Positions 10,362 through 18,725 of a stretch of DNA of 64,000 nt are shown here, piece by piece (the stretch's first letter is position 1; every line of letters begins with the position of its first letter). The notes under the pieces are model-generated. The model worked only from the letters and a program-made list of their open reading frames with translations. It was not told where the DNA came from and ran no database searches. The stretch is from JAFKFI01 sp963795435 (GTDB lineage Bacteria; Pseudomonadota; Alphaproteobacteria; Acetobacterales; Acetobacteraceae). Position numbers and translations under genes: made by a program. The stretch covers positions 868,001 to 932,000 of the forward strand of contig CAWCHV010000009.1 of the NCBI GenBank assembly GCA_963795435.1, read 5' to 3'.

Positions 10362-10892
10362 ATGAAAACAATTCTGACCACGGTTGCCGCGCTGGCGCTC
10401 GTCGCCGCCCCCGCAATCGCGCAGACGAACCCCAAGCCTGACCAGTCCGACCAGACCTTCGCCAACGAAGCGGCGACCGGCGGCAAGGCGGAGGTCGACC
10501 TCGGCCGCTACATGGAAGAGCACGGCCACGACGTGAAGGTCCGCGAGTTCGGTCGTCGGATGGTGACGGATCACACGGCGGCGGACACCAAGCTGAAGGG
10601 AGCGGCAGCCCAGGGCAATGTGAAGCTTCCCGCGGCACCCGATCCCGAGGAGAGAAAGACGCTGAGCGAACTGCGCAAGCTCAGGGGCGCCGCGCTGGAC
10701 CGCGCCTATATCGACGACATGGTGCAGGACCATCAGAAGGACGTCCAGCTGTTCCAGCAGGAGGCGCAGTCGGGGACCAACCCGCAAATGAAGTCCTTTG
10801 CGCAGGAGACCCTGCCGACCTTGCAGCAACATCTCTCGCAGGCGGAGGAGTTGCAGAAGACGGTCGGGTCGAACGCGGGGCAGCATCGCTGA
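10362..10892 (+). CDS. DUF4142 periplasmic protein
   Basis: 176 residues. Signal peptide at 1-20 (ALVAAPAIAQ), then a helical DUF4142 domain: FANEAATGGKAEVDLGRYMEEHG, VREFGRRMVTDHTAADTKLK, YIDDMVQDHQKDVQLFQQEA. The fold is a ferritin-like four-helix bundle of unknown function, common in alphaproteobacterial envelopes and often stress-linked. ACTCGGGAGAACGGCG precedes the ATG, so it has its own strong ribosome site 60 bases after the agmatinase gene. A palindromic repeat follows and may end the transcript. Confidence 0.85.
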   Translation: MKTILTTVAALALVAAPAIAQTNPKPDQSDQTFANEAATGGKAEVDLGRYMEEHGHDVKVREFGRRMVTDHTAADTKLKGAAAQGNVKLPAAPDPEERKTLSELRKLRGAALDRAYIDDMVQDHQKDVQLFQQEAQSGTNPQMKSFAQETLPTLQQHLSQAEELQKTVGSNAGQHR

Positions 10893-10896
10893 GTCG

Positions 10897-11012
10897 TTGC
10901 TCCCTCTCCCCTTGCTTGGGGGAGAGGGCCGGGGTGAGGGGGGTTGCCGTCCGCGACACAGGGCCGCCGCGGTTCCCCTCACCCTCGCTCTCCCGCAAGC
11001 GCCGGAGAGGGG
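10897..11012. repeat. GC-rich palindromic repeat, copy 2 (intergenic)
   Basis: CTCCCTCTCCCCTTGCTTGGGGGAGAGGG followed by CCGGGGTGAGGGGGGTTG, then a second, partly inverted half (TTCCCCTCACCCTCGCTCTCC ... GGAGAGGGGAAC). It lies between two convergent genes and could act as a two-way terminator. Same family as the copy inside hpnK. Confidence 0.8.
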
Positions 11013-11018
11013 AACATT

Positions 11019-11369
11019 TCAGCGCACGCCGATGATTTCCACGCGCGGCACGCGATGGCCACTCAAGACGTCGCCCGCGCCCTCACCGCGCAGCACCTCT
11101 CCCGGCGGCCCCGCCAGGACATCGCTCGCCGGACCAGACTCGCTATCGCCGGGGGCCTGATCGGTGCAGGCCATACCCGGCGCCTTCATCGGAATGTTGG
11201 CGCCGACATAGCCGCCGAGCCCGCGTGGCGCGCTGCGCATTCCCTGCAGGTCGAGCAGCAGCGGAATGGCGTCGCCGGGTGCCGGCGGCTCGGTCGGGCA
11301 ATCGGCCGGCTGGCCGAACGCGGCGGCCGGCGACAGCAACGCGCATATCAGGGCGACCAAAGTACGCAT
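11019..11369 (-). CDS. Small secreted protein downstream of hpnN
   Basis: 116 residues, no family recognised. The first 20 residues form a clear signal peptide ending AAAFGQ, so the product is probably periplasmic. The mature part has two cysteines (PADCPTE, GMACTDQ), is rich in Pro and Gly, and contains LLLDLQGMRSAPRGLGGYVGANIPM. The start at 11369 has AGGATGG ahead of it and is 23 bases after the hpnN stop, so the two are probably co-transcribed. A role in hopanoid transport is suggested only by position. Confidence 0.65.
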   Translation of the reverse strand: MRTLVALICALLSPAAAFGQPADCPTEPPAPGDAIPLLLDLQGMRSAPRGLGGYVGANIPMKAPGMACTDQAPGDSESGPASDVLAGPPGEVLRGEGAGDVLSGHRVPRVEIIGVR

Positions 11370-11392
11370 GGCGCCATCCTGCGCGGCCTGGG

Positions 11393-13984
11393 TTAACGGT
11401 TCCTTGGCGGCGGCACGGCGGCGAGCAGCGACGGGATGAACACGAGGCTCGCCAGCAGCGTGCAGCCCAGGCTGATCAGCAGCAGCGTGCCCATGCTCGC
11501 CGTGCCGGGATGCGGCGAGAGCGCCAGCGAGCCGAACGCCGTCCCGGTGGTCAGCGCCGAGAACAGGATCGCCCGCGCGGTCGCCGAGCCCAGCATCACG
11601 GTTTCTCGGGCCCGCCAGTTCATCACGAAATAGATGTTGAACGACACGCCGACGCCGAGCAGCAGCGGCAGCGCGATGATGTTGGCGTAATTCAGCGCGA
11701 TCGGCGCGGAGGCCACGACCACCACGGTCAGCAGCCCCGACAGCAGCAGCGGCGCCAGCACGAGCGCCACGTCGAGCACCCGCCGCAGGGCGATGAACAG
11801 GATGACCGTGATCGCCGCCAAGGCCCCCAAGGCCGCGGTCCGGAAGGCGTTGACGATGGTGTTGCTGGTCGCCTCGATCGTCACCGCCGCGCCGCCGGCG
11901 TCGGGCGCCACGGCGCGCACCTCGGCCACGAACTCGCGGAGGCCCGCGGGGCTCTGCGCCGCGGCCTTCGGCACCGCCTGCACCCGCGCCCGGCTGTCCG
12001 GCAGCACCCAATCGCGGGCGATGTCGGGGGGGATGTCCTTCAGGGCCAACGGTTGCGCGGTCAGCGCCGTCCGCAGCGCCTCGATCTGCACCGGCAGGAA
12101 GCGCGTGAGAGCCCGGTCGAGCCCGATCACCACCTGGTCGGACGCCTTGCTGACGCGGTCGAGATCGGCGGCCAGGGTCGCCAGGATATGGTCGGCGGGC
12201 AGCTTGGCGAGAGCCGGCGCGATCTGATCGTGGGCCGTCTTGGCGGCCAGCCGGACCTGATCCGGCGTCACCGGAGCCGCGGGTTCATGCGGCGTCAGTG
12301 TCGCGGAGAGAATGCTGTTGGCGTCCGTGATCAGCGCGAGCTTGGCTGGCTGATCGTCGGGAATGAAGCTGTTGATACTCAGGGTCTGAGCGACCAGCGG
12401 CAACTTGGCGAGCTTGCCCGCGAGCACCTTGGCCTGCGCCGCGTCGGGCGCCAGTACGTCGATGGTGAACGGGTTGGTCAGCGGCGAGTCCATGAGGTCG
12501 TATAATGTGCGCATCGCCTCGGTGTTCGGGTCCTTGGTGTGCAGCGGGTCCGGATCGAACGTGATGCGTGGCAGCAGCGCCGCTCCCAGCAACGCCAGGG
12601 CCGCGAACACCGCCAGCACCGGCCCGCGGCGGCGCCGCAGCAGCGGATCGAGCGGCGCGGCCCAGCGGAAGCCGACCTCCGCCGCCTCCGCGCGGGGGCG
12701 GAACAGGGTCATCGCCGCCGGCAGGAAGGTGAGCGTGCAGGCGAAGGCGATGAGCATCCCGACACCGGCGATCAGGCCGAGCTCGGCCACGCCGGCGAAG
12801 TCGGTCGGCACGAAGGCGAGGAAGCCCGCCGCGGTGGTGGCCGCGGCGACCGCGATCTGCGCTCCCGCCCGCCGGCCGGTCTCCGCCAGCGCCTGGCCGA
12901 TGTCGGGCAAATGCGATCGGATGTCGCGATAGCGCACGCTGAACTGGATCGCGAAATCCACCGCGATGCCGACGAACAGGATGCCGAAGCCGACCGAGAC
13001 CAGGTTGAGCGTGCCGATCGCGGAGGCGGCGAACAGCAGCGTGAGCGTCAGCCCCAACCCCAGCGTGAGCAGAATCGGCGCGATCAACCGCCAGGTCCGC
13101 ACCGCGAGGAAGAGCCAGAGCGTGATCAGCACGATGCTGCCGATCAGGCCGGCGACGGCGCCCTCCGCGACCGTCGCGAATTCCTCGTCGGCGAGTGCCA
13201 CGGACCCGGTGATCCGCACCCGCGCCTCGCCCGACTTGACGAAATCGAGCCCGGCGGCGGCGACGCGGATGGCGTCCGTCCCGGCGCGGCCCGGCTCCAG
13301 CGCGCCGTAGTCGAGCTTCGGCTGCACCAGCACGAAGCGGTACTTGCCGGCGAGGTCGGCGACCCCGCCGCCAAGCAACCGACTCCACGACAGCGGATGC
13401 GGATGCCCTTCGAGGGCGCTCACCATCGACTGGTGGAAGGATTTCAGGGTGGCGGAATAGGGCCCGAGATCCGCCTGGTCCTTCTGCACGCCGATGCCGA
13501 GCAGCGCGAGCGCCGCGAACAATCCGCGCGCGCTCGGGTCGGCGGCGAGCTGGCCGAGGAAAGGCTGCGCGTCGATGGTGCGGTTCATCAAGGCTTCGAG
13601 CTGCTTGGTGTCGAGAAACAGCAGCCCCTCGCGCGACAGGAAGGGCGAGGCGTCGGGCCGGCGGACCGATTTGAAATGCGTATGGTCGGCGGCCAGAGTG
13701 TCGGCCAGCGCCGTGGCTGTCGCGTCCGCCTCCTCCGGCTGGTTGGCGTCGATCACCACGGCCAGGAGTTCCCGGAACTGCGGAAAGTCCTCCTGCAGCG
13801 CCATCTGACGCTGCCGCCAGGGCAGGCTGGCCGCGAACATCTGGTCGGTGTCGGTGGTGATCCCGAGATGCCCCGCCGAGTACCACGCGGAAAACGCCGC
13901 GAGCAGGACGCCCACGAGCACGACGAGGCGGGCTTGGTGGTGACAGGCGGCGACGAGGCCAACGAGCAGGCGCGGTAGGTTCAT
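11393..13984 (-). CDS. hpnN: Hopanoid transporter HpnN (RND/MMPL family)
   Basis: 863 residues with the RND layout: one N-terminal membrane helix, a large periplasmic loop, a cluster of helices (about 275-420), a second loop and a second helix cluster at the C-terminus. Motifs such as GFGILFVGIAVDFAIQFSVRYRD and LNYANIIALPLLLGVGVSFNIYF match the two half-repeats of the MMPL branch. HpnN carries hopanoids to the outer membrane. It is separated from the other hpn genes by the agmatinase and DUF4142 genes and runs the opposite way. The ribosome site before 13984 is weak. Confidence 0.92.
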   Translation of the reverse strand: MNLPRLLVGLVAACHHQARLVVLVGVLLAAFSAWYSAGHLGITTDTDQMFAASLPWRQRQMALQEDFPQFRELLAVVIDANQPEEADATATALADTLAADHTHFKSVRRPDASPFLSREGLLFLDTKQLEALMNRTIDAQPFLGQLAADPSARGLFAALALLGIGVQKDQADLGPYSATLKSFHQSMVSALEGHPHPLSWSRLLGGGVADLAGKYRFVLVQPKLDYGALEPGRAGTDAIRVAAAGLDFVKSGEARVRITGSVALADEEFATVAEGAVAGLIGSIVLITLWLFLAVRTWRLIAPILLTLGLGLTLTLLFAASAIGTLNLVSVGFGILFVGIAVDFAIQFSVRYRDIRSHLPDIGQALAETGRRAGAQIAVAAATTAAGFLAFVPTDFAGVAELGLIAGVGMLIAFACTLTFLPAAMTLFRPRAEAAEVGFRWAAPLDPLLRRRRGPVLAVFAALALLGAALLPRITFDPDPLHTKDPNTEAMRTLYDLMDSPLTNPFTIDVLAPDAAQAKVLAGKLAKLPLVAQTLSINSFIPDDQPAKLALITDANSILSATLTPHEPAAPVTPDQVRLAAKTAHDQIAPALAKLPADHILATLAADLDRVSKASDQVVIGLDRALTRFLPVQIEALRTALTAQPLALKDIPPDIARDWVLPDSRARVQAVPKAAAQSPAGLREFVAEVRAVAPDAGGAAVTIEATSNTIVNAFRTAALGALAAITVILFIALRRVLDVALVLAPLLLSGLLTVVVVASAPIALNYANIIALPLLLGVGVSFNIYFVMNWRARETVMLGSATARAILFSALTTGTAFGSLALSPHPGTASMGTLLLISLGCTLLASLVFIPSLLAAVPPPRNR

Positions 13985-14023
13985 GAGAGCCGGAGGGTCA
14001 TGGGGATCAGTCTACATCCGCGG

Positions 14024-14058
14024 CAAAAATGCCTCAGACGGGACCTCGGAAGGTCCCG
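14024..14058 (-). terminator. Terminator of the act-cta operon
   Basis: On the minus strand a perfect 7-bp stem, CGGGACC / GGTCCCG (14039-14058), begins 15 bases after the last oxidase gene and is followed by TCTGAGGCATTTTTG, so a T5 run comes about 10 bases after the stem. The distance to the T-run is longer than ideal, but position and strand fit the end of the respiratory operon before hpnN. Confidence 0.55.
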
Positions 14059-14072
14059 CGTGAGCATCGCCA

Positions 14073-14372
14073 TCACTCGGGATGCGCGACCGTCGTGTGA
14101 TAATCGGTCCGGGTCAGCGGGTCCATGCTGCCCAGGCCGAGCAGCACCAGCAGCCAGAACAGGCCGGCCGCCGCGAAGCCGCGCGCCGCCGTCGGCGCGC
14201 GGCCGATTTCCATGAACACCATCCCCACGGTCGCCGCCATCGCGAGCGCCGGCAGCAGGATCAGGACACGCAGCCAAGGCGCCAGCGGCAGGAAGGCGGC
14301 GCCGAACTGGATGGCGAGCAGGACCAGGAGGAGCACCCAGGCGAGCAGCAGGCGGGGCAGACGCGGCGGCAT
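14073..14372 (-). CDS. Cytochrome c oxidase subunit IV-like small membrane protein
   Basis: 99 residues with three predicted membrane helices (about 8-30, 34-55 and 68-84) and a short polar tail. Its ATG overlaps the subunit III stop by one base (TGATG), so it is translationally coupled to ctaE. Position and topology match the small subunit IV/CtaF-type proteins at the end of caa3 operons; sequence conservation in these is low, so the family name is an inference. No metal ligands are apparent, as expected for this subunit. Confidence 0.75.
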   Translation of the reverse strand: MPPRLPRLLLAWVLLLVLLAIQFGAAFLPLAPWLRVLILLPALAMAATVGMVFMEIGRAPTAARGFAAAGLFWLLVLLGLGSMDPLTRTDYHTTVAHPE

Positions 14373-15025
14373 CAGCTCCTCCCGATCAGGTAGATCAGCG
14401 GATAGAGGATGATCCAGATCATATCGACAAAGCTCCAGTACATCCCGACCACCTCGACGGGCGTGACATAGAGCGGCGAGAACGCGCCGCGCCGGGCGCG
14501 CCAGGCGATCATCCCGACCAGGACCACGCCGCCCACCATGTGAACGCCGTGCAGGCCGGTGCCGATGAAGTAGAACACGTAGAACAGCCGCGCGCCGCCC
14601 GCCGTCGGGTCGCCGGCGAACTTGAAGTCGGGGCCGACCGGCCAGAGGTGCTTCGCGAAATCGTCCGACCACTCCAGGCCGAACTTGAGCGCGAGAAAGG
14701 CGAGCCCGAGGCCGATCGCGCCGAGGCAGCACTGCACCAGGCGCCGGTTGTCGCCGAGCCGCGCGAAGGCGAGGCCGATCGAATAGACCAGGCTGCTGGT
14801 CAGCAGGATGACCGTGTTGAGGGTGCCGATCCACAGCTCCGTCTCACGCGCCCCGGCGTCGAATCCCGCCAGGTTCTGGCTGCGGGCGTATATCCAGGTC
14901 AGGAACAAGCCGCCGAAGAACAGCACCTCGGTGGCCAGGAACAGCCACATCCCGGCAATCGCCGTCCCCGCCTGGTGTTCGGCGCTGGAATACTGGAATT
15001 CGTGCGGAGCGTAGGTATCAGACAC
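14372..15025 (-). CDS. ctaE: Cytochrome c oxidase subunit III
   Basis: 217 residues, the five-helix short form of subunit III found in caa3 oxidases. Features: GMWLFLATEVLFFGGLF near residue 25, GTGLHGVHMVGG in the middle, and VGMYWSFVDMIWIILYPLIYL at the end. The subunit stabilises the oxidase core. It overlaps ctaD by 8 bases and the next gene by one base. Confidence 0.93.
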   Translation of the reverse strand: MSDTYAPHEFQYSSAEHQAGTAIAGMWLFLATEVLFFGGLFLTWIYARSQNLAGFDAGARETELWIGTLNTVILLTSSLVYSIGLAFARLGDNRRLVQCCLGAIGLGLAFLALKFGLEWSDDFAKHLWPVGPDFKFAGDPTAGGARLFYVFYFIGTGLHGVHMVGGVVLVGMIAWRARRGAFSPLYVTPVEVVGMYWSFVDMIWIILYPLIYLIGRS

Positions 15026-16649
15026 GGTTCTGCACGAGCTCGGGTGGGGGATACGTGTACGGCGGCTCGGTGACGACCGGCGTGCTGGCGAAGTTCTTGG
15101 CCGGCGGCGGCGAGGGCGTCTGCCATTCGAGCCCCGTGGCGCCCCACGGGTTGGCCGGCGCCCGGTCGCCGCGGAAAAGCGACCAGGTGAGATAGCCGAG
15201 CGGCAGCAGGTAGCCCGCCGCCAGGATCGTCGCGCCCGCCGAGGACAGCACGTTGAGCACCTGGAAGTCCGCCGGATAGGAGTGATAGCGGCGCGGCATT
15301 CCGAGATAGCCGAGCAGGAATTGCGGCGCGAAGGTGAGGTTGAAGCCGATGAAGATGATCAGCGCAGCGGCGCGGCCCCACATCTCGGGATACATGCGGC
15401 CGGTGATCTTCGGCCACCAGTAATGCAGCCCGGCGAAATACGCCGTGACCATCCCGCCCACCATCACGTAGTGGAAATGCGCGACGACGAAATAGGTCTG
15501 CGTCAGGTGGACGTCGGCCGCCAGCGCGGCGACGAACAGCCCGGTCAACCCTCCGATGGTGAACAGGCCGATGAAGCCGATCGCGTAGAGCATCGGCGCG
15601 TCAAACCGGATGAAGCCCTTGTGCATCGTGCCGACCCAGTTGAACACCTTGATGGCCGACGGCACGGCAACGGCGTAGCTCAGCAGGGAGAACACCACGC
15701 TGGCGTACAGCGACTGGCCGGAGACGAACATGTGGTGTCCCCAGACGAAGAAGCTGATCACCGCGATGGACACGCTGCACCAGGCGACGAACTTGTAGCC
15801 AAACAGCCGGCGTCGGCAGAACACCGGGATGACCTCGCTGATAACGCCGAAGCCCGGCAGGATCATGATGTAGACCGCCGGATGCGAGTAGAACCAGAAC
15901 ATGTGCTGAAACAGGATCGGGTCGCCGCCGATCGCCGGGTTGAACACGCCGATGCGGAAGACTCGCTCGAAGGTCAGAAGCAACAGGGTGATCGCCAGCA
16001 CCGGGGTCGCCAGCACGAAGATCACGCTGGTCGAGTACAGCGACCAGACGAAGATCGGCATCTTGTACCAGGTCATCCCCGGCGCCCGCAGCCGGTGGAT
16101 GGTGACGATGAAGTTCAGCCCCGTGGCGATCGAAGAAAAACCGGAGACGAACACGCCGACCACCGCGAGCACGACATGGCTCTGGTTGAAGCTGGTCGAC
16201 ATCGGCGGGTAGAACGTCCAGCCGGTGTCCACGCCGCCGATGAACAGCGCGTAGAGCTCGACGAGCCCGCCGGCGATGAACAGGTACCAGCTGAGCAGGT
16301 TGATCCGCGGAAACGCGAGGTCGCGCGCCCCCAGCATCAGCGGCAGGATGAAATTGCCGAGCGTCACCGGCACGGCGGGGACGAGGAAGAACCACACCAT
16401 GATCACGCCGTGCGTCGTGAACAATCGGTTGTAGGTCTCGGCCGACGGGATCAGCCCCTCGGGCACGAGCAGGTTCAGTCGAACCAGCGCCGCCGCAAAC
16501 CCGCCGATGAAGAAAAAGAAGGTTATCGAGCCGAGATAGAGGATGGCGATCCGCTTGTGGTCCGTCGCCAGCAGCCAGCTCGCGATCGACACCTTGTCGG
16601 TGAGATAGCTCCGCTCGAGTTCCGCGGTCTCGACGACGGTGGTGCTCAT
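15018..16649 (-). CDS. ctaD: Cytochrome c oxidase subunit I (A2-like)
   Basis: 543 residues, twelve membrane helices, the haem a / haem a3-CuB subunit that reduces oxygen. Ligands are visible: THGVIM for haem a, SHPAVY with the His and cross-linked Tyr, GHHMF for CuB, and HFHYVMVGG for the haems. The usual HPEVY glutamate is absent; the sequence near residue 252 is YSHPAVY, the motif of A2-type oxidases in which Tyr-Ser takes over the proton-channel role. The ATG overlaps the ctaC stop by ATGA. Confidence 0.95.
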   Translation of the reverse strand: MSTTVVETAELERSYLTDKVSIASWLLATDHKRIAILYLGSITFFFFIGGFAAALVRLNLLVPEGLIPSAETYNRLFTTHGVIMVWFFLVPAVPVTLGNFILPLMLGARDLAFPRINLLSWYLFIAGGLVELYALFIGGVDTGWTFYPPMSTSFNQSHVVLAVVGVFVSGFSSIATGLNFIVTIHRLRAPGMTWYKMPIFVWSLYSTSVIFVLATPVLAITLLLLTFERVFRIGVFNPAIGGDPILFQHMFWFYSHPAVYIMILPGFGVISEVIPVFCRRRLFGYKFVAWCSVSIAVISFFVWGHHMFVSGQSLYASVVFSLLSYAVAVPSAIKVFNWVGTMHKGFIRFDAPMLYAIGFIGLFTIGGLTGLFVAALAADVHLTQTYFVVAHFHYVMVGGMVTAYFAGLHYWWPKITGRMYPEMWGRAAALIIFIGFNLTFAPQFLLGYLGMPRRYHSYPADFQVLNVLSSAGATILAAGYLLPLGYLTWSLFRGDRAPANPWGATGLEWQTPSPPPAKNFASTPVVTEPPYTYPPPELVQNRV

Positions 16650-17575
16650 GAGCTCTTCTCCGGCGCCAGCGACTTGATGTAGGCGATCAGCTTGATGAGA
16701 TCCTCTTCGCTGATCTGGCCGGCGAAGGAGGGCATCAAGGGCTCATAGCTCGCGACGCGCTGGGTTCCCGGTATCAGGATGCAGTCGCGCAGGTAGCGGT
16801 CGTCCGCGATCACCGTCGAGCCGTCCACCAGGGTAACCGGGCTGCCGTACACGCCGTTGAGCGAGGGCGCGTGCACGGTGCCGTGGCCGCCGTGGCAGCC
16901 GCTGCATCCGAAGCGCATGAACAGCACTTGCCCGTCCGCGACGAGGGTTCCGCTGGTGCCGTTCTGCTCGAGCCATTGCTGATACTGCGGCCCCTCCATT
17001 GCGATGATCTTGCCGGTCATGTGTGCATGATCGGTGCCGCAGAAGCGGGTGCAGAACAGATCGTAGGTCCCCGGCCGATCCGCGCGGAACCAGAGGGTGT
17101 CGTAGCGTCCTGGCAGCACGTCGTGCTTCACCCGGAAGGCCGGGACGGAGAAGTCGTGGATCACGTCCTCCGACGTCATCACCAGCTGCACCGCGCGGCC
17201 GGTCGGCAGATGGACTGCGTTGATCTCCCGCTGGCCGCCGATGTGTTCGGCCTTCCACATCCACTGCTTGGCGACGATGTAGACCGTCAGCGCATCCGCC
17301 GGCGGCTGCGACAAGCGGAGGTAGAGGTCGGCCCCCCAGATGAACAGGCCGAAGAAGACCAGCAACGTGGCCGCCGTCCAGGCGCTCTCGATGCGCCAGG
17401 TCTTCTTCGCCAGCGCGCCGCGATCGACCTTGCTGCCGGCGCGGTACTTGAAGACGAACAGCAGCATCAGACCGAACACCAGAGCCAGCACGGCGAAGGC
17501 GATCAGCGTCAGCGCGATGAGCAGATAGTCGACCTCGCTCGCCATGCTGCTCGCGGCGGGCAACCATAGGCTCAT
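16646..17575 (-). CDS. ctaC: Cytochrome c oxidase subunit II with fused cytochrome c
   Basis: 309 residues. Two membrane helices (about 15-43 and 67-84), then a cupredoxin domain with CuA ligands His140, Cys175, Cys179, His183 and Met186 (CTRFCGTDHAHM), then a cytochrome c domain with CSGCH at 224-228 and MPSF as likely Met ligand near 281. This is the caa3 layout, in which the fused haem replaces soluble cytochrome c. The frame is open far upstream, but MSLWLPAASSMASEVDYLL at 17575 is the natural start and overlaps the SCO gene by four bases. Confidence 0.95.
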   Translation of the reverse strand: MSLWLPAASSMASEVDYLLIALTLIAFAVLALVFGLMLLFVFKYRAGSKVDRGALAKKTWRIESAWTAATLLVFFGLFIWGADLYLRLSQPPADALTVYIVAKQWMWKAEHIGGQREINAVHLPTGRAVQLVMTSEDVIHDFSVPAFRVKHDVLPGRYDTLWFRADRPGTYDLFCTRFCGTDHAHMTGKIIAMEGPQYQQWLEQNGTSGTLVADGQVLFMRFGCSGCHGGHGTVHAPSLNGVYGSPVTLVDGSTVIADDRYLRDCILIPGTQRVASYEPLMPSFAGQISEEDLIKLIAYIKSLAPEKSS

Positions 17576-18351
17576 GGCGCCCTCCTCTCGCGACGGAACG
17601 CGAGGAACAATGTGCCGCCGATCACCAGCACGGTGAGCCCGGCGCCGAGCTTCAGCAGCTTGAGGATCGCGAGCGTGTAGCGGCCGGTCGTGGGATCGAA
17701 ATGGAAGCACAGCAGCAGCACCGGCAGCGCGCGCGCGGCGATGCTGCCGGTGCTCGCGCGCGTCACCCCGAGCCGCACGTCGCCCGCCGCATAGCCGACA
17801 CCCAGCAGGTAGCTGGAGACCACGCCGCCCGGCGTGACGAACACGATCCCCGCCGGATGCAGGAATTGCTTGAGCCGCGCATCGAAGCGATCGCGAAACC
17901 CGACCGCGTCGGACACCGCGCGCAATTCGGCCGCCGAGCCGGTGAGGAAGTGCCAGTCCCGTGTCGAGCCCGGCAGCGGATATTGCGCGATGTCGGTGGC
18001 CTTGGCCTTCGCGGCGTCGTTGCTGGTTTCGGCCGGGTCGATGCTGAGGGCGATGAGCGTATAGTCCTTGCCCGCGACCATGCCGGTTTGAGCGAGGGCG
18101 TTGTACAGATCGGCGCGCACCACGCCGCACAGATTGGGGCAGCTGAAATAGCCGAGTGCCAGGATCGCGGGCCTGCCGCGCAGCAGGTCGGCGATCCGCA
18201 CGTCGCGTCCGGTCGCGTCGCGGAAGGTCCCGCCGGACGGCAACCGCGCGCCCGGCTTCTGCTGATAGGCGAATTCGCGCAGGTCGGGTTGCGCCGCGTG
18301 TGCCGAGGCCATCCAGAGCAGCAGGAGGATTGCGAGTCGGAGAAGCTTCAT
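17572..18351 (-). CDS. SCO1/SenC-type copper chaperone
   Basis: 259 residues. Signal peptide 1-20, thioredoxin-like domain with the copper pair Cys71 and Cys75 (SCPNLC) and the third ligand His165 (QFLHPAG), then a C-terminal membrane helix (about 228-250). SCO proteins deliver copper to the CuA site of subunit II, whose gene follows with a four-base overlap. A C-terminal rather than N-terminal anchor is typical of SCO proteins in act-cta clusters. Confidence 0.92.
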   Translation of the reverse strand: MKLLRLAILLLLWMASAHAAQPDLREFAYQQKPGARLPSGGTFRDATGRDVRIADLLRGRPAILALGYFSCPNLCGVVRADLYNALAQTGMVAGKDYTLIALSIDPAETSNDAAKAKATDIAQYPLPGSTRDWHFLTGSAAELRAVSDAVGFRDRFDARLKQFLHPAGIVFVTPGGVVSSYLLGVGYAAGDVRLGVTRASTGSIAARALPVLLLCFHFDPTTGRYTLAILKLLKLGAGLTVLVIGGTLFLAFRRERRAP

Positions 18352-18725
18352 CTCGGCCTGTCCGGCGGCGTCGGCCAGTTCGGGATGCCGTCATGCGCGA
18401 TCTCGCGCATGGCGTCGCCGATCGGGATGTGCGCGACCCCCGCGGCCTTGTCGATCCAGCCGGTGCCGTTCAGTTGACGCATCTCGCTGGCGTAGAAGCG
18501 CTGCATATCCTCGCGCGGGCTCGGTTGCAGGCGCGGTTGGGGATACGTTGGCAAGCGCTCCGACAAGGTGCGGTCGAGATGCGGCAGGGGGAAGGCGATC
18601 AGCACGCAGACCGTGATCACCAGCAGCGAGCCGAGGACCAGCGCGACCGCGCCGAGGATGAAGCGGTTGGTGACATCGGCCGGCTCGTGCGTGACCGCCG
18701 GGATGACCTTTTCCGGTTCAGCCAT
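18348..18725 (-). CDS. Small membrane protein of the act-cta operon
   Basis: 125 residues, no named family that I recognise. One membrane helix (about 23-46), then an extracytoplasmic part with PTYPQPRLQPSPREDMQRFYASE and GWIDKAAGVAHIPIGDAMRE. It overlaps actF at one end and the SCO gene at the other, so it is made with the respiratory complexes. Proteins with a comparable GWxDKxAGxxxIPI segment occur between complex III and oxidase genes in other bacteria (from memory), suggesting an assembly or linker role; that is inference. Confidence 0.75.
   Translation of the reverse strand: MAEPEKVIPAVTHEPADVTNRFILGAVALVLGSLLVITVCVLIAFPLPHLDRTLSERLPTYPQPRLQPSPREDMQRFYASEMRQLNGTGWIDKAAGVAHIPIGDAMREIAHDGIPNWPTPPDRPR

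Noticed and set aside
11225..13978. Long rightward open frames opposite hpnN
   Set aside because: Composition is Arg/Gln/His-rich low complexity, and the other strand encodes complete HpnN.
15282..16682. 466-codon rightward open frame opposite ctaD
   Set aside because: Antisense shadow of oxidase subunit I, with no recognisable protein features.
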